Positions 31,679-40,789 of a stretch of 64,000 nt of DNA are shown here, piece after piece. Both the position numbers and the translations under genes were made by a program. Numbering within the stretch: the stretch's first letter is position 1; the number at the start of each line of letters is the position of its first letter. The notes below the pieces were generated by a model. The model saw only the letters and a program-made list of their open reading frames with translations, was not told where the DNA came from and did not search any database. The DNA comes from JAEZJZ01 sp050949055 (GTDB lineage Bacteria; Bacillota; UBA994; UBA5500): positions 124,001 to 188,000 of the forward strand of contig JBMNFA010000002.1 of NCBI GenBank assembly GCA_050949055.1, given 5' to 3'.

Positions 31679-34222
31679 ATGGCGGAAGAGAAAGCAGCGC
31701 AGCGACAGAACCAGGAACAGGCGCACCAACATCACGACGCTTGTCAGCACGGGCATGCTCATGTCCATGCTGGTCTGGCTGAGTGTGTCTGCGGCCACGA
31801 CCACAGCCAAGATCAGCAAGGGAGTCGCGACTGCGGACACAACCATGAGCACGAACACCATGGGCACAGCCAGGACAATGACCATGGCCACGTTCATAGC
31901 CATGCTGCTAGCTGTGCGTGTGGCCATGAGCACGCACATGTCCACGATCATCATGGGCACGACGCAGGGTGTGCCTGCGGTCACGACCATGACCACGCCC
32001 ATCGCCACACCCACGACCACGACTGCTCATGCGGACACGAACATCATCACCATGCACATGCGGAGGTGGCCGCGACCCTGCAATTGGCTGGTCCATCCGC
32101 AGTTCCGAAAGCGGCGACGCATGCCTTTCGTATTCGTGGTCTAGACTGTCCCGATTGCGCTGCCAAACTGGAGCGGCAGCTGCGGCTGCAACCTGGGGTG
32201 GAACATGCCGTGTTGGTTTTCACCACCGGCATGCTGCACTTCGCTCCCAAAACGGCGCAGAAGTCGTTGATGGCGGCGGTGGCCAGGGCTGGTTATCAAG
32301 CGGAGCCGCTCAACCCTGAGGGCGCGGCGGCATCTCAATCAAGGGTAGCCGCTTTCTGGAACAGCAATCGCAGAGCTTTGACTACTGCTCTTTCTGGACT
32401 GTTCTTAACAGCCGGCTGGATGGCGGAACTGGCTTGGCAGCATACGCTGCTCAGCCGGGTGTTCTTCGTGCTGGGAATGCTGGTGGGTGGCTTCTATGTG
32501 GCTCGGGCTGGGCTGCAGTCCCTTCAGAGTCGCACCCTGGACATGAACTTCCTGATGAGTCTAGCGGCGGTGGGAGCAGTGGCCATCGGCGAATGGCACG
32601 AAGGGGCAATGGTGGTCTTCCTGTTTTCGCTGGGCAATACGCTGCAGTCTTATACGATGGATAGGACACGGCAGTCCATTCGCAGTCTGTTGGAACTGGC
32701 ACCCAAGCAAGCCCTGGTGCGGCGCAACGGTCAAGAGGTGCTGGTGGACATCGACGAACTACGGGTGGGAGAAACCATCGTGGTGCGCCCGGGAGAGCGC
32801 ATCGCCATGGATGGGATCATCACTGCCGGCAGTTCCAGCGTCAACCAGGCGCCGATCACCGGCGAGTCGATGCCGGTGGATAAGCTGCCTGGGGATAAAG
32901 TCTTTGCCGGGACCATCAACGGCAATGGCGGTCTGGAAGTCAAGGTGGACCGTCTGGCAGCAGACAACACTTTGGCTCGGATCATGCATTTGGTGGAAGT
33001 GGCCCAGGCGGAACGGGCACCTGCCCAGGCATTGGTGGACCGCTTCGCTGCCTATTACACCCCGGCGGTGATCGCTCTGGCTGTGTTGCTGGCTACCGTG
33101 CCACCGCTGCTGGGAGCTGACTTCGTCAGTTGGTTCAAGCGGGCTCTGATTCTGCTGGTGGTCTCCTGCCCCTGCGCGTTGGTGATCTCCACGCCGGTTT
33201 CCATCGTCTCCTCCATCGGCAACGCTTCCCGTAACGGGGTGTTGATCAAAGGTGGTGCCTATTTGGAGGCGATGGGAAGCATTCGCACTGTGGCCTTCGA
33301 CAAGACCGGCACTTTGACGGCCGGGCAAGTGACTCTGAGCGACCTATTGCCGCTGGCGGGAGAGCATGACCAGGTGCTGGCACTGGCGGCAGCCCTGGAA
33401 GCCCATTCCGAACATCCTTTGGCGCAAGCGTTGGCGCGGGCGGCAGCAGAACGGAAGCTGGAGCTTCCTCCTGCCCGTGAATTTCAAGCATTGACCGGCA
33501 GTGGTGCCACCGCCGTGGTGGACGAGCGGCAGCTGTTCATAGGCAATGAACGTCTATTGGCCGAGGTGGGTCTGGACGCAGACAATGTTGTGCAGCAGCA
33601 GGTGACGGCCTGGAGAGATGCCGGACAGACGGTAGTCTATCTCTTTGATCACCACCGCATTCTAGCCTGCTTCGCCCTGGCTGACCGAGTGCGTCCGCAG
33701 GCTGGGGAAGCGATTGCGGGTCTGCGGCGAGCGGGGATTCAATCGGTGGCCATGTTGACCGGGGACCATCGGCAAGCAGCGGAGGCGATCGGCAAGCAGG
33801 TGGGCGTCGACCTGGTCAAAGCTGAACTGCTGCCGGAGGACAAGGTCGCTGCCATCGATCAGCTGCTGCAGGATGGTCAGCAGGTGGCGATGGTGGGTGA
33901 TGGAGTGAACGATGCCCCGGCACTGGCCGCCTCCACCGTGGGCATTTCTCTGGGCGCTGCAGGTACGGACGCCGCCATTGAGACAGCTGACATTGCCCTG
34001 ATGGCCGACGACCTGAACAAGCTGGCTTGGTTGATCGCTCTCAGCAGAAGAACGGTAGCGATCATCAAACAAAACATCGCCCTTAGCCTGCTGATCAAGG
34101 GTGTGGTGTTGGCTTTGACGCTGGCGGGGCGCGCGGAACTCTGGATGGGCGTGTTTGCTGATACCGGGGCCGCCTTACTGGTCATTGCCAACGGCATGCG
34201 CCTGATGCAGACACGGGATTGA
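31679..34222 (+). CDS. Zn/Cd/Pb-type P1B ATPase with long His-rich N-terminus
   Basis: 847 residues. The first 125 or so are extremely rich in His with Asp, Cys and Gly (repeated HxHxHxH and CxCGHxH units). A heavy-metal-associated domain follows with GLDCPDCAAKLERQL (near residue 150). The pump core has the actuator motif ITGES, the membrane metal site CPCALVISTPVS (CPC), phosphorylation site DKTGTLT, the HP-containing SEHPLAQAL and hinge GDGVNDAPAL. This fits zinc/cadmium/lead exporters of the ZntA/CadA group. Co-transcribed with the CadC-like repressor. A terminator follows at 34257-34284. Confidence 0.95.
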   Translation: MAEEKAAQRQNQEQAHQHHDACQHGHAHVHAGLAECVCGHDHSQDQQGSRDCGHNHEHEHHGHSQDNDHGHVHSHAASCACGHEHAHVHDHHGHDAGCACGHDHDHAHRHTHDHDCSCGHEHHHHAHAEVAATLQLAGPSAVPKAATHAFRIRGLDCPDCAAKLERQLRLQPGVEHAVLVFTTGMLHFAPKTAQKSLMAAVARAGYQAEPLNPEGAAASQSRVAAFWNSNRRALTTALSGLFLTAGWMAELAWQHTLLSRVFFVLGMLVGGFYVARAGLQSLQSRTLDMNFLMSLAAVGAVAIGEWHEGAMVVFLFSLGNTLQSYTMDRTRQSIRSLLELAPKQALVRRNGQEVLVDIDELRVGETIVVRPGERIAMDGIITAGSSSVNQAPITGESMPVDKLPGDKVFAGTINGNGGLEVKVDRLAADNTLARIMHLVEVAQAERAPAQALVDRFAAYYTPAVIALAVLLATVPPLLGADFVSWFKRALILLVVSCPCALVISTPVSIVSSIGNASRNGVLIKGGAYLEAMGSIRTVAFDKTGTLTAGQVTLSDLLPLAGEHDQVLALAAALEAHSEHPLAQALARAAAERKLELPPAREFQALTGSGATAVVDERQLFIGNERLLAEVGLDADNVVQQQVTAWRDAGQTVVYLFDHHRILACFALADRVRPQAGEAIAGLRRAGIQSVAMLTGDHRQAAEAIGKQVGVDLVKAELLPEDKVAAIDQLLQDGQQVAMVGDGVNDAPALAASTVGISLGAAGTDAAIETADIALMADDLNKLAWLIALSRRTVAIIKQNIALSLLIKGVVLALTLAGRAELWMGVFADTGAALLVIANGMRLMQTRD

Positions 34223-34256
34223 GTTGTGGCAGAGAGCCGGACAATCAGATATGATC

Positions 34257-34284
34257 AAAGGGGCGCGGTTTTCCGCCCCTTTTC
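34257..34284 (+). terminator. terminator of the metal resistance operon
   Basis: AAAGGGGCG / CGCCCCTTTT stem, with the T-tract within the 3' arm. Confidence 0.8.
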
Positions 34285-34381
34285 CCATGCCTGACCAGCG
34301 GCGGGGTCAGGTGTAGCGCACTGGCGCATTGGCTGCCAAAGTCATGGAGTGAGCGAGGGCAGCGGTAGTTTGTTTTGTTTT

Positions 34382-34411
34382 GACCCCCATAAACGAGCAG
34401 CAATCAACGAA
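34382..34411 (+). promoter_or_regulatory. candidate SigI-type promoter of sigI-rsgI
   Basis: GACCCCC (34382-34388) and CGAA (34408-34411) resemble the -35 (ACCCCC) and -10 (CGAA) elements reported for sigma-I promoters; sigI operons are autoregulated in Bacillus and Clostridium. The gap of 19 bases may be longer than optimal, so this is tentative. Confidence 0.45.
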
Positions 34412-34435
34412 TTATGTAGCGAGGGGTGAACAGCG

Positions 34436-35188
34436 GTGGGCTTGCTCTTCCCCAGGCCAAGCACAAAACAGACGGATGAGCAGACAGTCCTGAAAGCTAA
34501 ACAGGACTGCTTGGTGCGCGAAGAATTCATCGCCTCCCACCGCCAGTGGTTGCTGCGGGCGACCGGGCGAGCCTGCCGCCGCTACATTGGACCTGAGGAT
34601 GAGCAATATGCCATCGCCTTGCTGGCCCTGGACGAAGCGATTACTGCTTATCAGCCCCAACAGGCGGCTGCGTTCTACACTTTCGCGGAGCAGGTGATCC
34701 GGAGGCGGTTGATCGATTGGCAGCGCCAGCAACGTCGGCCAGAGGTGGCTTGGTCGCAGTTGGCCAGAGAAGAGGACGAAGTGCCGATAGAAGAGCAGTT
34801 GATGTTCAGCGCTTCCCTAGAGGCCCAACGTTTGTCGGAGGAACGCCAAGACCGGCAGGACGAGATTCGCCGTTTGAACAAAGACCTCAAGGGTTATGGC
34901 ATCAGTTTCGCGGATTTGGTGCGGATTTCGCCCCGGCACAAGGATGCGCGGGAAAACGCCCAGCGTGTAGCGCTAATCCTATCCCAAAGCCCCCATCTGC
35001 TGGAGCACTTGATGCAGAAGCAGTCTTTGCCGCTGAAGGATCTGCAGCAACTGGTCAGCGTCAGTCGCAAGACACTAGAGCGGCAGCGCAAGTATATCAT
35101 CACATTAACAGTGATTTTGGTGGGGGACTACCCATTGATCAAGTCGTTCATAGATTGGTCGCAGGGAGGTGACGAGGATGCAGGCTAG
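34436..35188 (+). CDS. sigI: RNA polymerase sigma factor SigI
   Basis: 250 residues, the usual size. The sigma-70 region 2 is present (about residues 30-105, including YIGPEDEQYAIALLALDEAI and AEQVIRRRLIDWQR). The C-terminal half has the SigI-specific domain ending in VSRKTLERQRKYIITLTVIL, with the conserved tail before GDYPLI. In Bacillus subtilis it is heat-responsive; in cellulolytic Clostridia paralogues respond to polysaccharides. It overlaps rsgI by 11 bp. Start GTG 34436 follows AGGGG at a spacing of 9. Confidence 0.92.
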   Translation: MGLLFPRPSTKQTDEQTVLKAKQDCLVREEFIASHRQWLLRATGRACRRYIGPEDEQYAIALLALDEAITAYQPQQAAAFYTFAEQVIRRRLIDWQRQQRRPEVAWSQLAREEDEVPIEEQLMFSASLEAQRLSEERQDRQDEIRRLNKDLKGYGISFADLVRISPRHKDARENAQRVALILSQSPHLLEHLMQKQSLPLKDLQQLVSVSRKTLERQRKYIITLTVILVGDYPLIKSFIDWSQGGDEDAG

Positions 35189-36335
35189 CAAGAGAGCTAT
35201 GGTGATGTCCGTGGAGGGGCAACGCATGATCGTGATGCTTGCCGACGGCAGTTGGCGATCCATTAGGCGTCAGCCTGGCGTGCAAGTGGGCGACGAAGTG
35301 CAGCTGGCGGACAGCCGCCGGAAGCTGCCTTGGTCAGCAGTGGCTGCAGCCGCCGTCGTCTTGTTGCTGATAACAACCTCGGTCTTCTTTCTGCCGACCC
35401 GACAGGTGCGGGCCTACGTTTCACTGGACGGTATTCCGGGCGTGGTACTGGCTACCAACGCCCGCGGCCAGGTGCTGCGAGCACAAGCAGATACTCCAGA
35501 GGGAGAGGAGTTGCTGACTGGCTTGCGGATAGCGGGACAAAGCTTGGAAAACACGGTACAGCAGCTGCTGAGCAAGGCCAGGCAACATGGATTGTCACAT
35601 GATGACAGCGAAATGGTATTGGTCTCGGTGACGTCTGCCAGGGGAGAGCTGAGTTCCCAGGTGTTGCAGCGTCTGCAGGAGCAGGCAAAAGCAGGTGTCC
35701 AGGCTTCAGCCGCCACCGGTACATCGCAACCCCAGGTGGAACAATTGGTTGTTCCAGGCGCATTGCAGTCTGAAGCGCGCAGTCTTGGTCTTTCACCAGG
35801 ACAATACGCTTTGGCGCTGAAAGCGAGTGAGGCAGGCGTGGAGCTGGAACTGGAGTCGTTGGACAACAAAAATGTAGTGCAAGCTCTGAAAGAGTTGGGC
35901 CTTAATCCAGGGCAGTTGATCAAACAGCTGCGGCAGGAAGGTAACTTGGAGCGGCTGCTGGAAGAGCATCGGGACAAGGTGAGGGGCAGGGATAGGGATA
36001 AAGAGGACGAATCCTCCGCCCACCAGCATGCAGAAGACGAGGGGCACCAGCGGGCACCTGGGCAAAACCGCATTCCCCCCGGTCAAACGAAGGACCCTAT
36101 TCCTCCTGGCCAGGCCAAAAAGGAACCGGAAGCTGGCGGTCGAGGCAAGGGCAACGGCAGGGGCAACGCTCAGCCTAAAGCTGGTGACAGTGACCGGCCG
36201 AGTACCAGCCGGAGTGATTCCCACCCCAGCCGTGGGAACGGCAATCGGCGTGACAATAACGGGAAGAGCGACAATAACGGACATCGCAATGACAACAGCA
36301 ATAGCAGCAGAAAAGGTACCAGTGGGAACCGCTAA
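35178..36335 (+). CDS. anti-sigma-I factor RsgI-like protein
   Basis: 385 residues. A short N-terminal cytosolic domain (residues 1-52; AMVMSVEGQRMIVMLADGSW) matches the RsgI N-terminal sigma-binding domain. One membrane helix follows (about 55-75), then the RsgI periplasmic core (YVSLDGIPGVVLATNARGQV). The last 120 residues are low-complexity: charged repeats, two IPPGQ units, then a Gly/Asn/Arg/Ser-rich tail. No carbohydrate-binding module is seen, unlike some clostridial RsgI proteins. ATG 35178 has GGGAGG nine bases upstream. Transcript ends at 36347-36371. Confidence 0.88.
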   Translation: MQASKRAMVMSVEGQRMIVMLADGSWRSIRRQPGVQVGDEVQLADSRRKLPWSAVAAAAVVLLLITTSVFFLPTRQVRAYVSLDGIPGVVLATNARGQVLRAQADTPEGEELLTGLRIAGQSLENTVQQLLSKARQHGLSHDDSEMVLVSVTSARGELSSQVLQRLQEQAKAGVQASAATGTSQPQVEQLVVPGALQSEARSLGLSPGQYALALKASEAGVELELESLDNKNVVQALKELGLNPGQLIKQLRQEGNLERLLEEHRDKVRGRDRDKEDESSAHQHAEDEGHQRAPGQNRIPPGQTKDPIPPGQAKKEPEAGGRGKGNGRGNAQPKAGDSDRPSTSRSDSHPSRGNGNRRDNNGKSDNNGHRNDNSNSSRKGTSGNR

Positions 36336-36346
36336 CAGCACGGTCT

Positions 36347-36371
36347 GGGCCGCCGATGGCGGCCCTTTTTC
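36347..36371 (+). terminator. terminator of sigI-rsgI
   Basis: GGGCCGCC-GAT-GGCGGCCC hairpin followed by TTTTT. Confidence 0.9.
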
Positions 36372-36621
36372 GTATTCAGAATGCCACTCGGAGAATGTGA
36401 ACAGGACTTGGTCCGCCCCTGACCAGGGAAAAGAGCCAACTTTGGCTTCGGATGATTCCGTTGTAACCCACGTTCTACTGGTTTGGCATAATGGATGCCA
36501 CGGTTACTGATGGTGTCATCTTTGGCCGTTCATGCTATGCTTCTGGTCAGTGCGGCTTGTTCAGCAGGATTATCAGCTCCTTCCGTCGAAACTAGTCAAG
36601 ATTTGGCGGAGGAGGTTACAT

Positions 36622-38421
36622 ATGAAGCGTTGGCGAATCCAACTTTTGATTGCCCTGGTGTTGGCCGTTGCTCTCTGGCCACAGCTTCCTACCCAGGCGA
36701 CAACAGTCGCCAGTTCGGTGCGGGTGGGACTTTACCATGACCAGACGGCCTTGCCTGAAGTGCGATTGAGTGCCACCTCTGGTCTGATGTTGGCACAGTT
36801 GCCCAGCGGTGCCGATGTTCCGGTCCCGCTGTATCAGCAGACAGGGCCGAGTTCGTGGACGGTGCGTCCGGATGCTTTTCGGCTGCAGTTTGGACCGTAC
36901 AGCAGCCTAGCGGCAGCAAACGCGGCTTTGGCTAGCTTGTCGGGAGAGAAAACCCGCTTTGTGGTTCAGGAAAACGACCAGTTTTATGTCCACTTTGGTG
37001 CATACAACTCCGCCGCTACAGTCCAGCAGGGGTTGCAGGCGACCAGTCAGCCTGGCAAAGTGATCGGCTGCTATCGGGTGGCCAGTGATACTCTGGAAGA
37101 TTTGTCCACTGCCGAAGGGCTGAGGGATCAGGTGCTGGCTCATAACCTGCCAGCCAGTCTGGCTTGGATGGGGAACGGGTGGCAGGTACAGGTAGGCCAC
37201 GAAGGTGACGCCCAGCAGGCGGAAGCGCTGCTAGCGGAATTGAAAGGCCTGCTGTCGGCCACGGGGTGGCGTTCTACCAGCCCCGACCTGTCACGCAGCG
37301 AGATTTATGACCATGAAGGTAGACTGCGGCTGTCCGTGCCAGAAATGGATCTCTATTTGGGAGCGATCGGGGCGGAACAGCAGCAGCTGGAGGACCCTGC
37401 CTTGTTCACGCTGCATGCAGGCGGCGGCAGCAAGCAATATCGAGGCTTCCTGCAACTGTCACTGCAACCAAACTCCCTTTACCGGGGCGTGTTATATCTG
37501 ACGGTAGATCAGTACTTGATGGGTGTGCTGGCGGCTGAATCCTGGGCCAGCTGGCCGGCGGAGGTGCAGAAAGCCCAAGCGATCACCATGCGCAACTGGA
37601 CCGTGAACAGTCGCGGCAAGCACGCCAGCGCAGGGTTCGATTTCTGCACCAGTACCAATTGCCAGACGTATAAAGACTATACAGGAGAGCGACCTTCCAC
37701 CCAGCAAGCGGTGTTGGAGACAGCTGGTTTGGTGATGACCTACCAAGGCCAAGTGATCTCAGCTTTTCATTGCGCCGATGGGGGAGACTATACCGAAGCG
37801 GTAGAAAACGTTTGGACGGGTAGCCGGCCAACGCCCTGGCTGGTCAGCGTGCCCGAACTCTATCCACGCGAATCACCTTACGTCCAGTGGGAGCAACGGT
37901 TCAGCGGAGAAGAGTTATCCGCGCTGCTGCGGGAGAATGGGATCAGTATAGGGAAGGTTGTCTCAGTCCAGGTGACCGATTATACGCCGGCCGGGCGCGC
38001 CATGGGGTTGCGTTTGGTGGATAGCGGTGGCAAGAGTGTTACTTTGACAGGAGAAACGCCCCTCCGCCTCTATTTGACGTTGAAGAGCCGCGTATATACG
38101 GTGCAGCCGGATGTCCCACCGGTGAGCGTTTTGGGGGCAGACGGGCAGCTGGTTCAGGTCAATCCCAGTGGCTTGCAGGTGGCGACGGCTGCCGGCATAC
38201 ATACCCTGAACAGCACGGGTAAGTATCATCTGCGCGGCGCAGCATCCAGTGCCAGCAATAATGCCGCTGCCAGCGGATTTGTCTTTAAGGGCACCGGCTA
38301 CGGGCACGGCGTCGGCCTCAGTCAATGGGGCGCTTATGCGATGGCCAAAAACGGGCATAGCTATGAAGAGATCTTGCGGCACTACTTCCAAGGGATAGAG
38401 CTGACGCGGTTGGGAGATTGA
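36622..38421 (+). CDS. SpoIID/LytB domain protein with SPOR-like repeats
   Basis: 599 residues. A signal peptide (residues 1-26) precedes two SPOR-like segments near residues 75-140 (FRLQFGPYSSLAAANAAL and FYVHFGAYNSAATVQQGL). The SpoIID domain begins with YLMGVLAAESWASWPAEVQKAQAI and continues to a C-terminal GTGYGHGVGLSQWGAYAMAKNG, the signature of the lytic transglycosylase. SpoIID degrades septal peptidoglycan during engulfment; the paralogue LytB works with amidases. ATG 36622 follows GGAGGAGG. It lies 2 bp before queA, as in many Clostridia where spoIID-like genes precede queA. Confidence 0.88.
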   Translation: MKRWRIQLLIALVLAVALWPQLPTQATTVASSVRVGLYHDQTALPEVRLSATSGLMLAQLPSGADVPVPLYQQTGPSSWTVRPDAFRLQFGPYSSLAAANAALASLSGEKTRFVVQENDQFYVHFGAYNSAATVQQGLQATSQPGKVIGCYRVASDTLEDLSTAEGLRDQVLAHNLPASLAWMGNGWQVQVGHEGDAQQAEALLAELKGLLSATGWRSTSPDLSRSEIYDHEGRLRLSVPEMDLYLGAIGAEQQQLEDPALFTLHAGGGSKQYRGFLQLSLQPNSLYRGVLYLTVDQYLMGVLAAESWASWPAEVQKAQAITMRNWTVNSRGKHASAGFDFCTSTNCQTYKDYTGERPSTQQAVLETAGLVMTYQGQVISAFHCADGGDYTEAVENVWTGSRPTPWLVSVPELYPRESPYVQWEQRFSGEELSALLRENGISIGKVVSVQVTDYTPAGRAMGLRLVDSGGKSVTLTGETPLRLYLTLKSRVYTVQPDVPPVSVLGADGQLVQVNPSGLQVATAAGIHTLNSTGKYHLRGAASSASNNAAASGFVFKGTGYGHGVGLSQWGAYAMAKNGHSYEEILRHYFQGIELTRLGD

Positions 38422-38423
38422 GC

Positions 38424-39452
38424 ATGACCAGCATTCATGATTATGATTTTCATCTGCCGCCTGAGCTGATCGCTCAGGCGCCTTTGCCTGTGCGCGATCA
38501 ATCGCGGCTGCTGGTGCTGCACCGGGAAGATGGCCGCCTGGAGCACCGCATATTCACGGATATCGCCGACTATTTGCAGCCTGGCGACTGCCTGGTGCTA
38601 AACGACACCAAGGTACTGCCTGCGCGACTCTATGGTCAGAAAGTGGACAGCGGTCTGCAGGTGGAAGTGGTCTTGTTGCACCAGACCAGCCTTGATCAGT
38701 GGGAAACGCTGGTGCGGCCGGGACGCCGGGTACGGATCGGCACCAGGCTTTGCTTTGGGGACGGCGAGTTGATGGCCGAGGTGATCGGCAACACCGATGC
38801 CGGCGGACGGGTGCTGCGCTTTCATTATCAGGGACAGTTTATGGCTATCCTGGACCGCCTGGGGCAGATGCCGTTGCCGCCGTACATCCGGCGCAAACTC
38901 AGCGACAAGGACCGCTACCAGACGGTCTATGCCTGTGAGCTGGGATCAGCCGCCGCCCCTACCGCCGGTCTGCACTTCACTGAATCGCTGTTGCAGCGGC
39001 TCACCGGACAAGGAGTACGAATCGCCAAACTGACGCTGCACGTCGGGTTGGGCACCTTTCGGCCGGTGAAAGTAGAAAACATCGAGCAGCATCAGATGCA
39101 TTCTGAGCATTATACGTTGAGCGCAGAGGCTGCCGCCAAGATCAATCAAGCCCGTCAACAAGGGAAGAAGGTGATCGCTGTCGGCACCACCTCCGCTCGC
39201 ACGTTGGAGACGGTGGGCAGGGAAGACGGTAGCGTCGCTCCTGGTTCCGGTTGGACGGACATTTTCATCTATCCGGGATATCGGTTCAAGGTCGTGGATG
39301 GTTTGGTGACTAACTTCCACCTGCCCAAGTCCACCCTGATCATGCTGGTCAGTGCCCTGGCCGGGAGAGAGCGGGTGCTCCGGGCTTACCAAGAAGCAAT
39401 TTTGGAGCGGTATCGCTTCTACAGCTTTGGCGATGCCATGCTGATCATCTAG
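38424..39452 (+). CDS. queA: S-adenosylmethionine:tRNA ribosyltransferase-isomerase QueA
   Basis: 342 residues. The N-terminus YDFHLPPELIAQAPLPVRDQ and the internal LVLNDTKVLPARLYG and PTAGLHFTE motifs are diagnostic. It transfers and rearranges the ribosyl part of SAM onto preQ1 in tRNA to give epoxyqueuosine. ATG 38424 is chosen since GGGAG is seven bases upstream and the upstream TTG overlaps the previous stop. Followed by tgt after 57 bp. Confidence 0.96.
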   Translation: MTSIHDYDFHLPPELIAQAPLPVRDQSRLLVLHREDGRLEHRIFTDIADYLQPGDCLVLNDTKVLPARLYGQKVDSGLQVEVVLLHQTSLDQWETLVRPGRRVRIGTRLCFGDGELMAEVIGNTDAGGRVLRFHYQGQFMAILDRLGQMPLPPYIRRKLSDKDRYQTVYACELGSAAAPTAGLHFTESLLQRLTGQGVRIAKLTLHVGLGTFRPVKVENIEQHQMHSEHYTLSAEAAAKINQARQQGKKVIAVGTTSARTLETVGREDGSVAPGSGWTDIFIYPGYRFKVVDGLVTNFHLPKSTLIMLVSALAGRERVLRAYQEAILERYRFYSFGDAMLII

Positions 39453-39509
39453 GGAGACAAGGCGTACGTCCCTCTGTCTCCTCTGTTTCAAACGACAGGA
39501 GGGGAACCT

Positions 39510-40649
39510 TTGGCGATCAAATTTGAAGTCTTGAAGGAATGCAGCCGGACGCGGGCACGGGTGGGTCGCCTGACCACGCCCCACGGGGTGATCGATACGC
39601 CGGTGTTCATGCCGGTGGGCACCCAGGCGACGGTGAAGGCGGTCGCCCCCCGCGACTTGCTGTCCATGAATGCGCAGATCATCTTGAGTAATACTTATCA
39701 TCTCTATCTCCGGCCAGGGCACGACCTGGTGGCGGAAGCTGGCGGGCTGCACAAGTTCATGAACTGGGAGCGCAGCATCCTCACCGATAGCGGCGGCTTT
39801 CAGGTGTTTAGCCTGAGCACACTGAACAAGATCACCGAGGATGGGGTGGAGTTCCGCTCCCACATCGATGGCAGCAAACACTTCTTCAGTCCCGAGCACG
39901 CCATCCAGGTGGAGAACGCTCTGGGGGCCGATATCATCATGGCCTTTGACGAGTGTTCGCCGTCAGACAGCGACAAGGAATACGCCCGGGCAGCCATGGA
40001 GCGCACCCATCGCTGGGCCAAGCGCAGCCAGGCGGCACACCAGCGACCACACGATCAGGCGCTGTTTGGCATCGTCCAGGGCAACATGTTCGCCGATTTG
40101 CGGGTGGAGAGCGCTAAGACGCTGGTAGAGATGGACTTCCCTGGCTACGGCATCGGCGGACTGAGCGTTGGCGAGCCGAAACCAGTGATGTATGACATGC
40201 TGGAAGTGACGGTGCCTCATCTGCCCAAGGATAAGCCTCGCTATCTGATGGGGGTCGGGTCGCCGGATTGTCTGATGGAAGGGACTATTCGGGGGGTAGA
40301 CATGTACGATTGCGTTCTGCCGACCCGGGTGGCCAGAAATGGTACAGCCATGACCAGCGTGGGCAGGGTGGTCATTCGCAACGCCTCCTATGCGCGGGAC
40401 TTCAGCCGGCTAGACCCCAACTGCAGCTGCTACACCTGCCAGAACTTCAGCCGTGCCTATCTGCGCCATTTGATCAACGCCGACGAGATTCTGGGCCTGG
40501 AATTGATCAGCATCCACAATCTGCAATATCTGATCGACCTGATGGCTGGTTTGCGGCAGGCGATCATGGAGGATAGAACCATGGAATTTGTCCGAAAGGT
40601 GCTGTCCTACTGGAAGGCGGACCTCTACGACCAGGCCACCTACTGTTAG
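39510..40649 (+). CDS. tgt: tRNA-guanine transglycosylase
   Basis: 379 residues. Key elements include the nucleophile/general-acid region SGGFQVFSL, GVEFRSHIDGS, the aspartates in MAFDECSP and GVDMYDCVLPTR, and the zinc site CSCYTCQNFSRAYLRHL (three Cys and a His). It swaps G34 for preQ1 in tRNAs for Asp, Asn, His and Tyr. The start is TTG 39510 with AGGAGGGG about 6 bases upstream. The queA-tgt spacer (39453-39509) holds a GGGAGACA/TGTCTCC inverted repeat. Confidence 0.96.
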   Translation: MAIKFEVLKECSRTRARVGRLTTPHGVIDTPVFMPVGTQATVKAVAPRDLLSMNAQIILSNTYHLYLRPGHDLVAEAGGLHKFMNWERSILTDSGGFQVFSLSTLNKITEDGVEFRSHIDGSKHFFSPEHAIQVENALGADIIMAFDECSPSDSDKEYARAAMERTHRWAKRSQAAHQRPHDQALFGIVQGNMFADLRVESAKTLVEMDFPGYGIGGLSVGEPKPVMYDMLEVTVPHLPKDKPRYLMGVGSPDCLMEGTIRGVDMYDCVLPTRVARNGTAMTSVGRVVIRNASYARDFSRLDPNCSCYTCQNFSRAYLRHLINADEILGLELISIHNLQYLIDLMAGLRQAIMEDRTMEFVRKVLSYWKADLYDQATYC

Positions 40650-40789
40650 CAGGGCGTGGATAGTTATGTGCACAGGATGTTCATATTTGTCCCCTTTTTC
40701 TAATAGATTGTCTGTGAATAGAGATGTCAGCGGCGGGCTGATCTGCTCCACCCGTTGACATGCTCTGGAATCTAGGGGAGGTGAAAGAC

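Noticed and set aside
31532..32020. 162-codon minus-strand frame rich in Met and Val opposite the His-rich ATPase tail
   Set aside because: The antisense of CAT/CAC/GAC codons automatically gives Met/Val-rich frames; no ribosome site.
38946..39899. 317-codon minus-strand frame over queA-tgt
   Set aside because: Antisense to two well-conserved genes; no family features.
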